This document shows positions 15,635 to 24,571 of a stretch of 64,000 bases of DNA, piece by piece. Numbering within the stretch: the first letter of the stretch is position 1; each line of letters starts with the position of its first letter. The notes beneath the pieces are model-generated. The model did not search any database, was not told the origin of the DNA, and saw only the letters and a list, made by a program, of their open reading frames with translations. The stretch is from Candidatus Chryseobacterium colombiense. Lineage in GTDB: Bacteria > Bacteroidota > Bacteroidia > Flavobacteriales > Weeksellaceae. Made by a program: the position numbers and the translations under genes. The stretch covers positions 1,364,001 to 1,428,000 of the forward strand of contig CP119310.1 of assembly GCA_029203185.1 (NCBI GenBank), given 5' to 3'.

Positions 15635-16039
15635 TTATTTTTTTATCTGAATTAACTGTCCTTTTCTTTTCACTATATTTTTATAATCCCACTGAATTTT
15701 TTCAGATTTTTCAAGGCATCTTTTAATGTCTTCTTCATTGATTTCAGAAGCATTATTGTAAAAGACAGAAGCATCCTGAAATTTTACTCCATGAACATTT
15801 AAGAGCTCTTCATTAAAGGATTTTCCACTCCAAAACATCAGTCTGATTCCTTTCTTTTGTTTGCTATAACCTACAATCGGATTTCCTTCTAAAAACCAGA
15901 CTGGATGAGCATGCCATACTTTTGATTCGGCCTCCCTTAAATTCTCATTAATGATTTCTGAGAGTTTTAAACAAATCAGCTGGTCTGATTCTGTTTGTGA
16001 TTCAATGTATCGTTGAATATCAGAGTCCATATTTTTCAT
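15635..16039 (-). CDS. DUF1801 (YdhG/YdeI-like) domain protein
   Basis: 134 residues. Resembles the DUF1801 fold: IESQTESDQLICLKLSEIINE, then VWHAHPVWFLEGNPIVGYSKQKKGIRLMFWSG, and a C-terminal NEEDIKRCLEKSEKIQWDY. The family is small, cytoplasmic and related to frataxin-like folds; biochemical function is unclear. An alternative start is the second Met (MDSDIQ), three residues later. It stands alone between the repeat at 16.15 kb and the 77-residue gene. Confidence 0.8.
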   Translation of the reverse strand: MKNMDSDIQRYIESQTESDQLICLKLSEIINENLREAESKVWHAHPVWFLEGNPIVGYSKQKKGIRLMFWSGKSFNEELLNVHGVKFQDASVFYNNASEINEEDIKRCLEKSEKIQWDYKNIVKRKGQLIQIKK

Positions 16040-16151
16040 CTTAATAATCTTTTAAAATTAAAACAATTACATCGAAAAAATAGACTTCTTGGAAAATTAA
16101 AATACTTAACTTAATAGTATTAGTTATGCAACCAATACATATCCCAATTCT

Positions 16152-16226
16152 GTTTTGTTGTTCCGACACAGGAAGAATCTACTATCAAAAGATTCTTCAT
16201 TCCACTTTGTTTCATTCAGAATGACA
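16152..16226. repeat. Dispersed palindromic repeat, family 2, copy 2
   Basis: The right arm 16190-16226 begins AGATTCTTCATTCCACTTTG and ends TTCAGAATGACA. A degenerate left arm ends with AGAATCT at 16174-16180, nine bases away. Same family as 6482-6553 and 36889-36955. Confidence 0.75.
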
Positions 16227-16270
16227 GTATGATATAATGATTTTATAAAAATGATTATGCAAATAGGAAT

Positions 16271-16921
16271 TTACTGATTGGTGTTTCCCAACATCGGTAC
16301 AAATTTATACGCTCCGAATTCTTCTTTTTCAAATTCGGTAGGTGATATTTTTGTAAACCTGAATAAAACCTGCTCATCAGTAGGTCCTAAAGGAATAACC
16401 ATTTTTCCGCCTACTTTCAGCTGTTTTAATAATTCTGTAGGTAAAATTGAAGCTCCACAGGTTACAATGATTTTATCAAAAGGAGCAAATGTAGGAAGCC
16501 CTGCAAACCCATCTCCAAAACTCTGAAATTTTGGGAACAGATGCATTTCACGAAGTTTTTTCTTTGAAAAATCAAAGAGATCTTTCTGCCTTTCCACCGT
16601 GTATACATGAGCCTTCATCGCCAATAAAACAGCAGTCTGGTAACCGCATCCGGTTCCAATTTCCAGGACTTTTTCGCCTGATTTTACCTGCAAAAGTTCT
16701 GATTGTTCCGCTACCGTGGAAGGATGAGAAATCGTCTGATGAGCCAGAATAGGGAAAGCACGGTCTTCATAAGCAAAGTCCTCAAAGATGCTTTCAATAA
16801 AAAGATGTCTCGGAACTTCATTCATTGCCGAAAGTACATTTTCATCCGAAATTCCTATCCTATTCCGAAGATAATCAACCAAAATCTTTCTTTTTCCCTT
16901 GTGTACAAACGAATCCTGCAT
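16271..16921 (-). CDS. pcm: Protein-L-isoaspartate O-methyltransferase
   Basis: 216 residues. The SAM-binding motif VLEIGTGCGYQTAVL is at about 85-99. Earlier blocks EVPRHLF, AYEDRAFPI and QTISHPSTVAEQSELL are typical of Pcm, as is the later GGKMVIPLG. It methylates isoaspartyl residues so that damaged proteins revert to normal Asp. It is a single gene. A TAnnTTTG-like element (TATTTTTG, 16926-16933 on the minus strand) lies only four bases before the ATG, which might give a very short leader. Confidence 0.95.
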   Translation of the reverse strand: MQDSFVHKGKRKILVDYLRNRIGISDENVLSAMNEVPRHLFIESIFEDFAYEDRAFPILAHQTISHPSTVAEQSELLQVKSGEKVLEIGTGCGYQTAVLLAMKAHVYTVERQKDLFDFSKKKLREMHLFPKFQSFGDGFAGLPTFAPFDKIIVTCGASILPTELLKQLKVGGKMVIPLGPTDEQVLFRFTKISPTEFEKEEFGAYKFVPMLGNTNQ

Positions 16922-17046
16922 GTCACAAAAATAATAAATTAGAACTTAGATTTCCGGGATTCAGCAAAAGATTTATCCACAAAAAATTAAATTCTGCCGT
17001 TTAAAATCTAACTTCTTTATTATCTTTACAAAAATTTAATACAGCT

Positions 17047-18009
17047 ATGTTAAAAGCAGGTTTGGTAGGTGCCGGACATTTAGGAAAAATACATTTACGT
17101 CTTCTGAATCAGTCTGATAAGTATGAATTTGTAGGATTTCATGATAAGGATGCAGAAAACGGAAAAAAACTGGAAGCAGAATTCGGATATAAGTATTTTG
17201 AAAACTTCGATGAATTACTTGAGCAGATCGAGATGTTGGATATTGTGACACCCACTATTTATCATTACGATTATGCTTTAAAAGCCATTGAAAAAAAGCT
17301 TCACTTCTTCATCGAAAAACCGGTAACCCAGACATTGCAGCAAGCTGAAGAAATTCTCTATAAATGTCGTGAAAATGGCATTAAAGCTCAGGTTGGACAT
17401 GTTGAAAGATATAATCCGGCTTTTATCGGAGCGAAAGATTATATTCAAAATCCGATGTTCATAGAAATCCACAGGCTGGCTGAGTTCAATCCTCGTGGGA
17501 CAGATGTTTCCGTAGTACTGGATTTAATGATTCACGATTTGGATATCCTATTAAGTATCGTAAAATCTAAGGTTAAAAATATTCATGCAAGCGGTGTTTG
17601 CGTGGTAAGCAAAACTCCGGATATCGCCAATGCCAGAATTGAGTTTGAAAACGGATGTGTTGCGAATCTTACGACTTCAAGAATTTCGATGAAGGCCATG
17701 AGAAAGAGCCGTTTTTTCCAGAAAGATGCTTATGTTTCTGTTGATTTCCTTGAAAAAAAGGCCGAAGTCATCCGAATGAAAGATGCTCCTGAAAACCCTA
17801 CTCCATTCGATATGATCATTGAAAACGCTGATGGAGAAAAGAATCAGATCTTATTTGAATATCCGAATATTCAGCCTAATAATGCGATTCTGGATGAGCT
17901 TAATTCTTTTGCAGATTCTATCATGGAAAATAAAAATGTGGAAGTTTCTCTTGAAGACGGAACAGAAGCTTTAAAAGTAGCTTTGGAGATTATGAAGCTG
18001 ATTTCATAA
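17047..18009 (+). CDS. Gfo/Idh/MocA-family oxidoreductase
   Basis: 320 residues. The N-terminal Rossmann domain has GLVGAGHLGKIHLR, then the EKP motif (HFFIEKPVTQT) that anchors the nicotinamide, and GHVERYNPAF followed by the C-terminal alpha/beta domain with DLMIHDLDILL. Family members oxidise or reduce sugar-like substrates; some act in surface-polysaccharide sugar synthesis. Substrate cannot be assigned. A -7-like TATCTTTA lies at 17021-17028. It is followed by a strong terminator, so it is monocistronic. Confidence 0.88.
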   Translation: MLKAGLVGAGHLGKIHLRLLNQSDKYEFVGFHDKDAENGKKLEAEFGYKYFENFDELLEQIEMLDIVTPTIYHYDYALKAIEKKLHFFIEKPVTQTLQQAEEILYKCRENGIKAQVGHVERYNPAFIGAKDYIQNPMFIEIHRLAEFNPRGTDVSVVLDLMIHDLDILLSIVKSKVKNIHASGVCVVSKTPDIANARIEFENGCVANLTTSRISMKAMRKSRFFQKDAYVSVDFLEKKAEVIRMKDAPENPTPFDMIIENADGEKNQILFEYPNIQPNNAILDELNSFADSIMENKNVEVSLEDGTEALKVALEIMKLIS

Positions 18010-18043
18010 TTTTTTTAATTACATCAATTTTTATATTATACAC

Positions 18044-18070
18044 AAACGGGCTAAAGCCCGTTTTTTTTAT
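18044..18070 (+). terminator. Terminator of the oxidoreductase gene
   Basis: AAACGGGCT / AGCCCGTTT hairpin followed by eight or more T, 35 bases behind the stop. The rest of the 18010-18294 gap is AT-rich with one -7 element. Confidence 0.9.
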
Positions 18071-18226
18071 GATTAACTTCAGATGAGTTCACCAAAAACT
18101 CTTTTTCAATTATTAAAGATAGATTAAGTTTAATTAAGAGTCATAATTTAGCCTCAATCTCTTTATTTTTTAAACAAAATCTTTTGGGTTTATTTATTAT
18201 TTAATTTTTATTCAACAATTTTTAAA

Positions 18227-18234
18227 TATATTTG
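18227..18234 (+). promoter_or_regulatory. Candidate -7 element of the GH5 gene
   Basis: TATATTTG matches TAnnTTTG, 60 bases before the ATG at 18295. No clear -33 element. Confidence 0.4.
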
Positions 18235-18294
18235 TCATTGTAGAAACTCTAATTCTTAAAAAACAATCCCTAATATTTAAATAATTAAACTATT

Positions 18295-20016
18295 ATGAAA
18301 AGAGTCATCCTTCTATCCGCTTTTTTATTGTCTCAATTTGGGACATCACAACTTTTAAAGACCAGTGGTCAGAAAATCGTAAACGACAAAGGAGAAAATG
18401 TTCAATTGAGAGGCCTCGGTTTGGGAGGATGGATGCTGCAGGAAGGTTATATGCTGAAAACTGCAGATTTTGCCGGTCCACAGTACAAGATCAAGCAAAA
18501 AATAGCTGAACTGGTTGGTGAAGACGGAATGAATGAGTTTTATGCAGATTATCTTAAAAACGGAATCACAAAACAGGATGTTGATTTTCTGAAGAAAGCA
18601 GGGTTCAATTCCATCAGGCTTCCTATGCATTATAACCTTTACACATTACCAATTGAAAAGGAACCTAAAAAAGGACAAAATACCTGGCTGGAAGAAGGTT
18701 TTAAAATGACTGATGATCTTCTGAAATGGTGTGCTGACAATAAAATGTACCTGATTCTGGATCTTCATGCTGCACCTGGCGGACAGGGAAATGACGTCAA
18801 TATTTCTGACAATGATAAAACTAAACCTTCACTTTGGGACAGCGAAGAAAACCAGAAAAAGACAATTGCTTTATGGAAAAAACTGGCAGAACGATATAAA
18901 GATGAACCTTGGATCGGAGGCTATGATTTGATTAATGAGCCGAATATCAATTTCACCGGGAAAAATCCTAACGGAACAGATGAAATGTCTAATGCTCCTC
19001 TTTGGAAACTACAAAAAGAGATTACAGAGGCCATCCGTACGGTTGATAAAAAACACATCATTATTATCGAAGGAAACGGTTGGGGAAATAACTACAATGG
19101 TTTAACTCCGCTTTGGGATAACAATATGGCATTCAGTTTTCATAAATACTGGAATTACAATGATGATGCGACATTAAAATTTGCTTTGGATTTAAGAGAA
19201 AAGCATAATATTCCTATCTGGTTGGGAGAAACAGGGGAAAACTCGAATGTATGGTTTACAGAGCTTATTCAACTGTTAGATAAGCATAATATTGGTTATG
19301 CATTCTGGCCGATGAAAAAGATAGATAATATTGCAGGGATTACCAATGTGAAAATCACCCCGGAATATCAAAAGTTGTTAGATTACTGGAAAAACGGAGG
19401 TGAAAAACCGTCAAAAGAATTTGCTAAAAAAGCTTTAATGCAGATTGCAGATAATTATAAATTCAGTAATGTTGAGATTAAAAATGATGTGATTGATGCG
19501 ATGTTCAGACAGACCAAAGATGGTTCTACAAAACCTTTTAAAAATCTTCAGGCTCCGGGGAAAATCCTGGCTACAGATTATGATTTGGGAAGAATGGGTG
19601 CTGCTTATTTGGATAAAGACTTCATTAATCTCTGGGTAAGTGATGCTTCAAAAAGATCTGAATGGAATTCAGGAAATCAGCTGAGAAACGACGGTGTTGA
19701 TATTTACAAAACAAAAGACAATCAATATTACGTCGGAAAAACAGAAAGTGGAGAATGGCTGCAATATACCATTAATGCAAGAGACAGCAGAATTTATACT
19801 TTTGATATCAATTATGCCAGCAATACTAGTGCAAAAATTAGGATTGAAGAAGTATCCGGAAAACAACTGGCAACCGTTTCATTGAATTCAACAGGAGGAA
19901 ATGAAATCTGGAAAACTGCTTCAACTAAGGGAATCAACCTAAAAAAAGGAAAAAATAAAATCCGGATTTATTTCGAAAACGACGGAGTAAACCTAAAATC
20001 CTTTGAAGTAAAATAA
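18295..20016 (+). CDS. Secreted GH5 glycoside hydrolase with C-terminal CBM6-like domain
   Basis: 573 residues. A signal peptide is at 1-18. The GH5 (cellulase family) barrel covers about 20-375: LRGLGLGGWMLQEGY, IRLPMHYN, the acid/base E215 in DLINEPN and the nucleophile E312 in WLGETGEN. After a linker, about 440-573 reads like a carbohydrate-binding module of the CBM6 type (EWLQYTINARDSRIYTFDINYAS, IRIYFENDGVNLKSFEVK). It probably cuts a beta-linked glucan outside the outer membrane or in the periplasm. The exact substrate, such as beta-1,3- or beta-1,6-glucan, is not fixed. It is not part of the SusCD locus 20 kb away. Confidence 0.9.
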   Translation: MKRVILLSAFLLSQFGTSQLLKTSGQKIVNDKGENVQLRGLGLGGWMLQEGYMLKTADFAGPQYKIKQKIAELVGEDGMNEFYADYLKNGITKQDVDFLKKAGFNSIRLPMHYNLYTLPIEKEPKKGQNTWLEEGFKMTDDLLKWCADNKMYLILDLHAAPGGQGNDVNISDNDKTKPSLWDSEENQKKTIALWKKLAERYKDEPWIGGYDLINEPNINFTGKNPNGTDEMSNAPLWKLQKEITEAIRTVDKKHIIIIEGNGWGNNYNGLTPLWDNNMAFSFHKYWNYNDDATLKFALDLREKHNIPIWLGETGENSNVWFTELIQLLDKHNIGYAFWPMKKIDNIAGITNVKITPEYQKLLDYWKNGGEKPSKEFAKKALMQIADNYKFSNVEIKNDVIDAMFRQTKDGSTKPFKNLQAPGKILATDYDLGRMGAAYLDKDFINLWVSDASKRSEWNSGNQLRNDGVDIYKTKDNQYYVGKTESGEWLQYTINARDSRIYTFDINYASNTSAKIRIEEVSGKQLATVSLNSTGGNEIWKTASTKGINLKKGKNKIRIYFENDGVNLKSFEVK

Positions 20017-20081
20017 AAATTTAAGATTTATAGGGCAGAGTTAAAATAATTTTAATTATTTTGCCCAAAAATTAAATAATT

Positions 20082-20540
20082 ATGATGGAAACAAATTCTC
20101 CTTTCGAACAATTTGAGGAGTTAAGAATCGACAGAATTTCAAGAGAATTTCTTGCAGAAACTGCAAAATGGGCTAACTTTTTATCTATTCTAGGCTTTAT
20201 CGGTATTGGACTTATGGTGATTGTAGCTTTATTCGTATTAGTAATAGGTGCTTCAACGAGTACATCGGCAAGTTTTGCGCCTTTGGGTGGTGGTGCCTTT
20301 GTAAGTATTTTTTACTTTATTGTTGCAGGATTTTATTTCGTACCAATTAATTACTTGTATAAGTTTGCTTCTAATATGAAGAATGCGATACGTACAAATA
20401 ATCAATCAAGTCTCACCACTTCATTCGAGTACATCAAATCACATTATAAGTTTATAGGAATTCTTACCATTGTAATGATCGGAATCTATATTCTTATGAT
20501 ATTATGGATGATGTTTGCTGCTTTCGGACGTGTGATGTAA
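20082..20540 (+). CDS. DUF5362 family membrane protein
   Basis: 152 residues. Polar N-terminus (FEQFEELRIDRISREFLAETAKW) followed by three hydrophobic segments at about 31-55, 68-92 and 126-149. This layout and the FVPINYLYKFASNMKNAI segment fit the DUF5362 family of Bacteroidota, whose function is unknown. It is followed by a perfect 12-bp-stem terminator. Confidence 0.75.
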   Translation: MMETNSPFEQFEELRIDRISREFLAETAKWANFLSILGFIGIGLMVIVALFVLVIGASTSTSASFAPLGGGAFVSIFYFIVAGFYFVPINYLYKFASNMKNAIRTNNQSSLTTSFEYIKSHYKFIGILTIVMIGIYILMILWMMFAAFGRVM

Positions 20541-20564
20541 TTTATTTTATTTATATTTGAATAC

Positions 20565-20596
20565 AATCCTTCTTAGTTCTAAGAAGGATTTTTTAA
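20565..20596 (+). terminator. Terminator between DUF5362 and beta-lactamase genes
   Basis: Perfect inverted repeat AATCCTTCTTAG / CTAAGAAGGATT with minimal loop, then a T-run. It lies inside what would be the 5' end of the longest beta-lactamase frame (20557), which argues for the internal start at 20608. Confidence 0.9.
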
Positions 20597-20607
20597 TCTC
20601 TATTATT

Positions 20608-21486
20608 ATGAAAAAAATAAGTCTGCTTTTCCTTTTAATTTCAGCGTTTATATTCGCTCAGCAATCCGTTTTAGATCAGAAGATTAATTCCATTATCAAA
20701 GATAAAAAAGCCACTGTCGGAATTTCTGTATTGGGTTTTGAAAATGGTTTTAAATACAGTAAAGATGCAGACAAAAAACTGCCGATGCAAAGTGTTTTCA
20801 AATTTCATATTGCAGCAGCTGTTTTAGATTTTGTAGATAAAGGAAAGCTTTCTTTAGATCAAAAAATAGTATTGGATAAATCTAATTTACTGGAAAATAC
20901 ATGGTCGCCTCTTCGTGACAAATATCCTAACGGAGGGGTAGAAATTCCACTGAGCGAAGTTCTTGAAATGACCGTTGCCAGAAGCGACAACAACGGTTGC
21001 GATATTCTTTTGAGGTTATTGGGAGGTACACAAACCGTTCAGAAATTTATGGATGCTAAAGGCGTGAAAGGATTTCAGATTAAATATAATGAAGAAGCTA
21101 TGCACAAAGACTGGAATGTTCAGTATGAAAATTATAGCACCATGAATTCCGCAACAGATGTATTGAAAAAATTTTATGATGGAAAACTATTATCAAAAAA
21201 ATCGACGGATTATTTGATGAAAGTCATGCTATCTACTTCAACAGGATTAAACAAATTAATCGAACAGCTTCCAAAAAACACTCCTGTGGCCAGAAAAACG
21301 GGAGCTTCTGGAAAAAATAAAGAGGGTTTAACGGGTGCAGAAAATGAAATTGCGATCATCACTTTACCGAATGGCAAGCATTATGCAATAGCTGTATTTG
21401 TCAGTAATTCAATGGAAACGGATGCTGTCAACTGCAAAATGATTTCAGACATTTCAAAGACGGTCTGGGATTATTTTAATAAGTAA
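20608..21486 (+). CDS. Class A beta-lactamase, subclass A2 (PER/CGA/CIA-like)
   Basis: 292 residues from the ATG at 20608, which opens a signal peptide (MKKISLLFLLISAFIFAQ); a longer frame would begin within the upstream terminator. Catalytic motifs: S62-V-F-K65, S126-D-N128, the omega-loop Glu region NEEAMHKDWNVQYENY with E162, and K230-T-G232. The omega loop with MHKDW and VQYENY resembles PER-1 and the chromosomal CGA-1/CIA-1 enzymes of Chryseobacterium, which hydrolyse penicillins and oxyimino-cephalosporins. No mobile element flanks it, so it looks like an intrinsic periplasmic enzyme. The hydrolysis spectrum is inferred. Confidence 0.93.
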   Translation: MKKISLLFLLISAFIFAQQSVLDQKINSIIKDKKATVGISVLGFENGFKYSKDADKKLPMQSVFKFHIAAAVLDFVDKGKLSLDQKIVLDKSNLLENTWSPLRDKYPNGGVEIPLSEVLEMTVARSDNNGCDILLRLLGGTQTVQKFMDAKGVKGFQIKYNEEAMHKDWNVQYENYSTMNSATDVLKKFYDGKLLSKKSTDYLMKVMLSTSTGLNKLIEQLPKNTPVARKTGASGKNKEGLTGAENEIAIITLPNGKHYAIAVFVSNSMETDAVNCKMISDISKTVWDYFNK

Positions 21487-21516
21487 AATTTAAAGCTTAA
21501 TTTTAAAACCGTCAAA

Positions 21517-21939
21517 ATGAAAAAAACATTTTTAATATTAGGAATTTTCACCTGCTCATTTTTCTTTGCGCAGAAGAGTGAAACATATCTTTATCTGGAC
21601 TATAACAGTATGTGTTGCGGAACTCCCTCCACAAGTCCTGTCATGACTTACATTGAAACTTTTCAAAACAAAAACAAGACAAAACCGATTGAAACCTACA
21701 GACAATCAGGACTAGGAAGAGAAGGTGAATTCAAGCTTTTTATCGGAATTGATGCGCTTTCGAAATCTCAAAAAAAACAATTCATAAAAGGTCTTGAAGA
21801 AACAGTGACTTCACAGAACAACAGAAGAAACCGCAGCAGCGACGGTTCTGTATTTTTCACGCCTACGGAATCTTTAAGTAAAGACAATCTAAACAAATTA
21901 AATAATTTAACTATCTATAAAAAAGAAAAATTAAAATGA
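21517..21939 (+). CDS. Small secreted protein of unknown function
   Basis: 140 residues with a signal peptide (cleavage near FFAQ, residue 19). The mature part has a CC pair (YNSMCCGTPS) and a basic C-terminus (VTSQNNRRNRSS). No family recognised. It begins 30 bp behind the beta-lactamase stop and its end overlaps the next gene by 4 bp (ATGA), so the three may be cotranscribed. Confidence 0.65.
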   Translation: MKKTFLILGIFTCSFFFAQKSETYLYLDYNSMCCGTPSTSPVMTYIETFQNKNKTKPIETYRQSGLGREGEFKLFIGIDALSKSQKKQFIKGLEETVTSQNNRRNRSSDGSVFFTPTESLSKDNLNKLNNLTIYKKEKLK

Positions 21940-22829
21940 TCAAAAACATTGTAGTTATCGGAGCAGGAACCATGGGGAATGGTATTGCACATACTTTTGC
22001 ACAAAGCGGGTTTAAAGTGAATTTAGTAGATGTATCTCAGGAAGCTTTAGACAGAGGGTTGAAAACCATTACTACCAATCTTGACAGAATAATTGCAAAG
22101 GGAAACCTTACAGAAGAACAAAAAGCTGAAACTTTAGGAAATATTACAACTTTCACAGCGCTTCAGGATGCTGTAGGATCTGCAGATCTTATCGTGGAAG
22201 CGGCTACTGAAAACCAGGAACTGAAGCTGAAAATTTTCGGACAAATGGATGAATTTGCCCCTGAAAACTGTATTTTGGCTACCAATACTTCGTCTATTTC
22301 CATTACTAAAATCGCTGCAGCTACAAAAAGAGCGGATAAAGTAATCGGAATGCACTTTATGAACCCGGTTCCTATCATGAAACTGGTTGAAATCATCAAA
22401 GGTTATTCTACTTCTAAAGAAACGTTTGATGCGATCTATGAAATGAGCAAAACCTTAGGAAAAGTTCCAGTAGAAGTAAATGATTATCCAGGATTCGTGG
22501 CTAACAGAATTCTGATGCCAATGATCAACGAATCTATCGAAACGCTTTATAGCGGTGTTGCAGGCGTTGAGGAAATTGATACGGTAATGAAATTGGGAAT
22601 GGCTCATCCGATGGGACCGCTTCAGTTAGCAGATTTTATTGGTCTTGATGTTTGTTTAGCGATCTTAAACGTAATGTATGACGGATTCAAAAATCCTAAG
22701 TATGCTCCTAACCCATTATTGGTAAACATGGTAATGGCAGGAAAACTAGGAGTAAAATCAGGAGAAGGATTCTACGACTATTCTGAAAGTAAAAAAGCGG
22801 AGAAAGTAGCAAAAATGTTCTCAAAATAG
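21936..22829 (+). CDS. 3-hydroxyacyl-CoA (3-hydroxybutyryl-CoA) dehydrogenase
   Basis: 297 residues. The NAD-binding motif is VIGAGTMGNGIAHTFAQSG at the N-terminus. Catalytic-domain blocks follow: TNTSSISITKIAA, then GMHFMNPVPIMKLVEII with the catalytic His, and the C-terminal PGFVANRILMPMINESI and GMAHPMGPLQLADFIGLD. It oxidises 3-hydroxyacyl-CoA to 3-oxoacyl-CoA with NAD+. Stand-alone enzymes of this size are Hbd or PaaH type; the pathway (butanoate, phenylacetate or fatty acid) cannot be decided here. Confidence 0.94.
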   Translation: MIKNIVVIGAGTMGNGIAHTFAQSGFKVNLVDVSQEALDRGLKTITTNLDRIIAKGNLTEEQKAETLGNITTFTALQDAVGSADLIVEAATENQELKLKIFGQMDEFAPENCILATNTSSISITKIAAATKRADKVIGMHFMNPVPIMKLVEIIKGYSTSKETFDAIYEMSKTLGKVPVEVNDYPGFVANRILMPMINESIETLYSGVAGVEEIDTVMKLGMAHPMGPLQLADFIGLDVCLAILNVMYDGFKNPKYAPNPLLVNMVMAGKLGVKSGEGFYDYSESKKAEKVAKMFSK

Positions 22830-22905
22830 ACTTTGAGTTGTGAGTTTTAAGTTATAAATTTGGCTTATTTAAAAGCTACGATCCATACACTTAATAACTG
22901 CAACC

Positions 22906-24225
22906 TTGATAAAATTCAAAGAAAAATATATTCAGATATTATTGGTCATCATTACGGTAATGGTGACCATTTTACGTTTTTTACTCAATGAAAACGGAAG
23001 AGTAAGCCCCGATTCTATACGGTATATGAAATTTGCTCACGTACTTCCTGAGATCGATAATACGATTACACCTTTAGGCTATCCTTTGGCTATTAAAATC
23101 TTTACTTTCTTAGGGACCGATGAGTTTTGGGCAAGTAAAATTGTAGGAATTGCAGCCATGCTGTTTATTGTTTTTTTCTCGTGGAAAAAGAACTTTTATT
23201 CGAGGGAATCTACCGTTTTAGTGGCTCTTTTCAGCTTTGTTTCCATTTTTGCAGTCACTTTGAGTGAGGGATGCATTCTTCCTTTCGTTTTTCTTTTCCT
23301 GTTTGTAGCAGACAAAATTATCAAAGAGAGCCTTAAAGGATGGAAAGCTGTTTTTTATCTTTCTCTAAGTTTAATTATCCTCTACAATATAAGGTATAGT
23401 TCATTGTTTATCATGGGAGCTGTAGGACTTTACGGACTACTATTCATCAAACGTAGTTATGGGCGTTCATTTTTATTTTCAGGAATTATTTCAGGAGTTT
23501 ATATTATTCTTTATAAGCTTTTATTCATTGATTATTTTAATGAAGATTATGTAAAACAGTCTTTAGAAATAGGTTTATATCCTACTTCGAAACTTCTGCT
23601 TGAGCTATTTCAAGGACTTTGTACCACTTTCAACCCATTCATCCATATGTCTGATCCGGGAGGCGGGATAATTAATTATGGAATCTATGGACTAGGAGCT
23701 TTCAATATTATTCTCATGATCTTTTTATTTACAAGATCAAAGCTTACCAATTCAGAGTTTTTCTTTGTTTTTACAAGTCTTTTTGGTGTTATATGTTCGT
23801 TTTTTATCCAGTATTTTTATCCTGTAGATGCGATTGGCTATAGGATACTTGCTCCGTTCAGCTTTCCGCTATGGTTGGTTTACTTTAGAAAGTTATTTCA
23901 GCTTTTTGATGTTAAAGTGTACGTTATCGGAATTTTAAGTATCATGTCAGGAGTTCTTTTCACATGGCTTTCCAAAGGAAATTATCTTGAAAACAGAAAG
24001 GAGGTGGTTCATTTTTTACAGTCTGAAAAATTAGATAAGGTTCCTTTACAGTTTTATTTACAATCTATGGAAGACCTTGATAAAATGCAGGTTGCAGAGC
24101 TTGTAAGTACAGTAAATTCCAATTTAGAGGTAACATTTAAAGCTTCTGATACCTTAAAAAAAACAACTTTAACCTACTATAAAGTTTCACAAAAAATTAA
24201 AATCGACAAGAACAAATATCAATAA
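22906..24225 (+). CDS. Polytopic membrane protein, GT-C glycosyltransferase-like; TTG start
   Basis: 439 residues with about ten hydrophobic segments between residues 8 and 355, then a soluble C-terminal tail of about 75 residues. The first large loop carries NGRVSPDSIRYMKFA, an acidic-residue arrangement reminiscent of GT-C glycosyltransferases (ArnT/PMT type), but similarity is weak. The only plausible start that keeps the first TM helix is TTG at 22906; an in-frame TAA at 22870 excludes an upstream ATG. Role unknown; transfer of a lipid-linked sugar is a guess from the fold. Confidence 0.65.
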   Translation: MIKFKEKYIQILLVIITVMVTILRFLLNENGRVSPDSIRYMKFAHVLPEIDNTITPLGYPLAIKIFTFLGTDEFWASKIVGIAAMLFIVFFSWKKNFYSRESTVLVALFSFVSIFAVTLSEGCILPFVFLFLFVADKIIKESLKGWKAVFYLSLSLIILYNIRYSSLFIMGAVGLYGLLFIKRSYGRSFLFSGIISGVYIILYKLLFIDYFNEDYVKQSLEIGLYPTSKLLLELFQGLCTTFNPFIHMSDPGGGIINYGIYGLGAFNIILMIFLFTRSKLTNSEFFFVFTSLFGVICSFFIQYFYPVDAIGYRILAPFSFPLWLVYFRKLFQLFDVKVYVIGILSIMSGVLFTWLSKGNYLENRKEVVHFLQSEKLDKVPLQFYLQSMEDLDKMQVAELVSTVNSNLEVTFKASDTLKKTTLTYYKVSQKIKIDKNKYQ

Positions 24226-24231
24226 TTTTGT

Positions 24232-24239
24232 TATCTTTG
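24232..24239 (+). promoter_or_regulatory. Candidate -7 element of the 79-residue gene
   Basis: TATCTTTG matches TAnnTTTG, 24 bases before the ATG at 24264; it overlaps the region just behind the previous stop codon. Confidence 0.5.
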
Positions 24240-24263
24240 ATTCAAAGTTAAAACATTAGAAAA

Positions 24264-24503
24264 ATGAAATTACCAAAGTTTTTATTAGCAGATAATTCAG
24301 AATTTCCGGAAGATCTTTTCGTAGTTCATACAGAATATCCAAGATTTATCTTAAACGTTGAGGAAGAAGAAGTTGAGTGGTTAGACGATCTAGAAGGTGA
24401 TGATGAAGAAACGATGGCAGATGAGGCTACTAAAGTAGTAGAAGCTGCTTTCAAATGGTGTGATGAAGAGTTGGCTAAGTACGATGAAGAAGAGGAAGAT
24501 TGA
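24264..24503 (+). CDS. Small acidic protein, conserved-looking, function unknown
   Basis: 79 residues. Starts MKLPKFLLADNSEFPEDLFVV and HTEYPRFILNVEEEEVEWLDD, then a strongly acidic C-terminal half ending KYDEEEED. No signal peptide or TM segment. A Trp-Cys pair (FKWCDEEL) is near the C-terminus. It has a good -7 element and a near-perfect terminator, so it is an expressed single gene. I recall similar proteins in many Flavobacteriia genomes but no function. Confidence 0.75.
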   Translation: MKLPKFLLADNSEFPEDLFVVHTEYPRFILNVEEEEVEWLDDLEGDDEETMADEATKVVEAAFKWCDEELAKYDEEEED

Positions 24504-24525
24504 TAAGTAATCCCATTAAAACATA

Positions 24526-24560
24526 AAAAGGAACTCCATGGAGTTCCTTTTATTTTTATA
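24526..24560. terminator. Bidirectional terminator
   Basis: AAAAGGAACTC / GAGTTCCTTTT stem with loop CATG, between the converging acidic-protein and META-domain genes. Confidence 0.9.
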
Positions 24561-24571
24561 TTCTTTATTTT

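Noticed and set aside
18295..20016. GH5 gene as part of the SusCD glucan locus
   Set aside because: 20 kb away, opposite strand, own promoter; no evidence of a shared unit.
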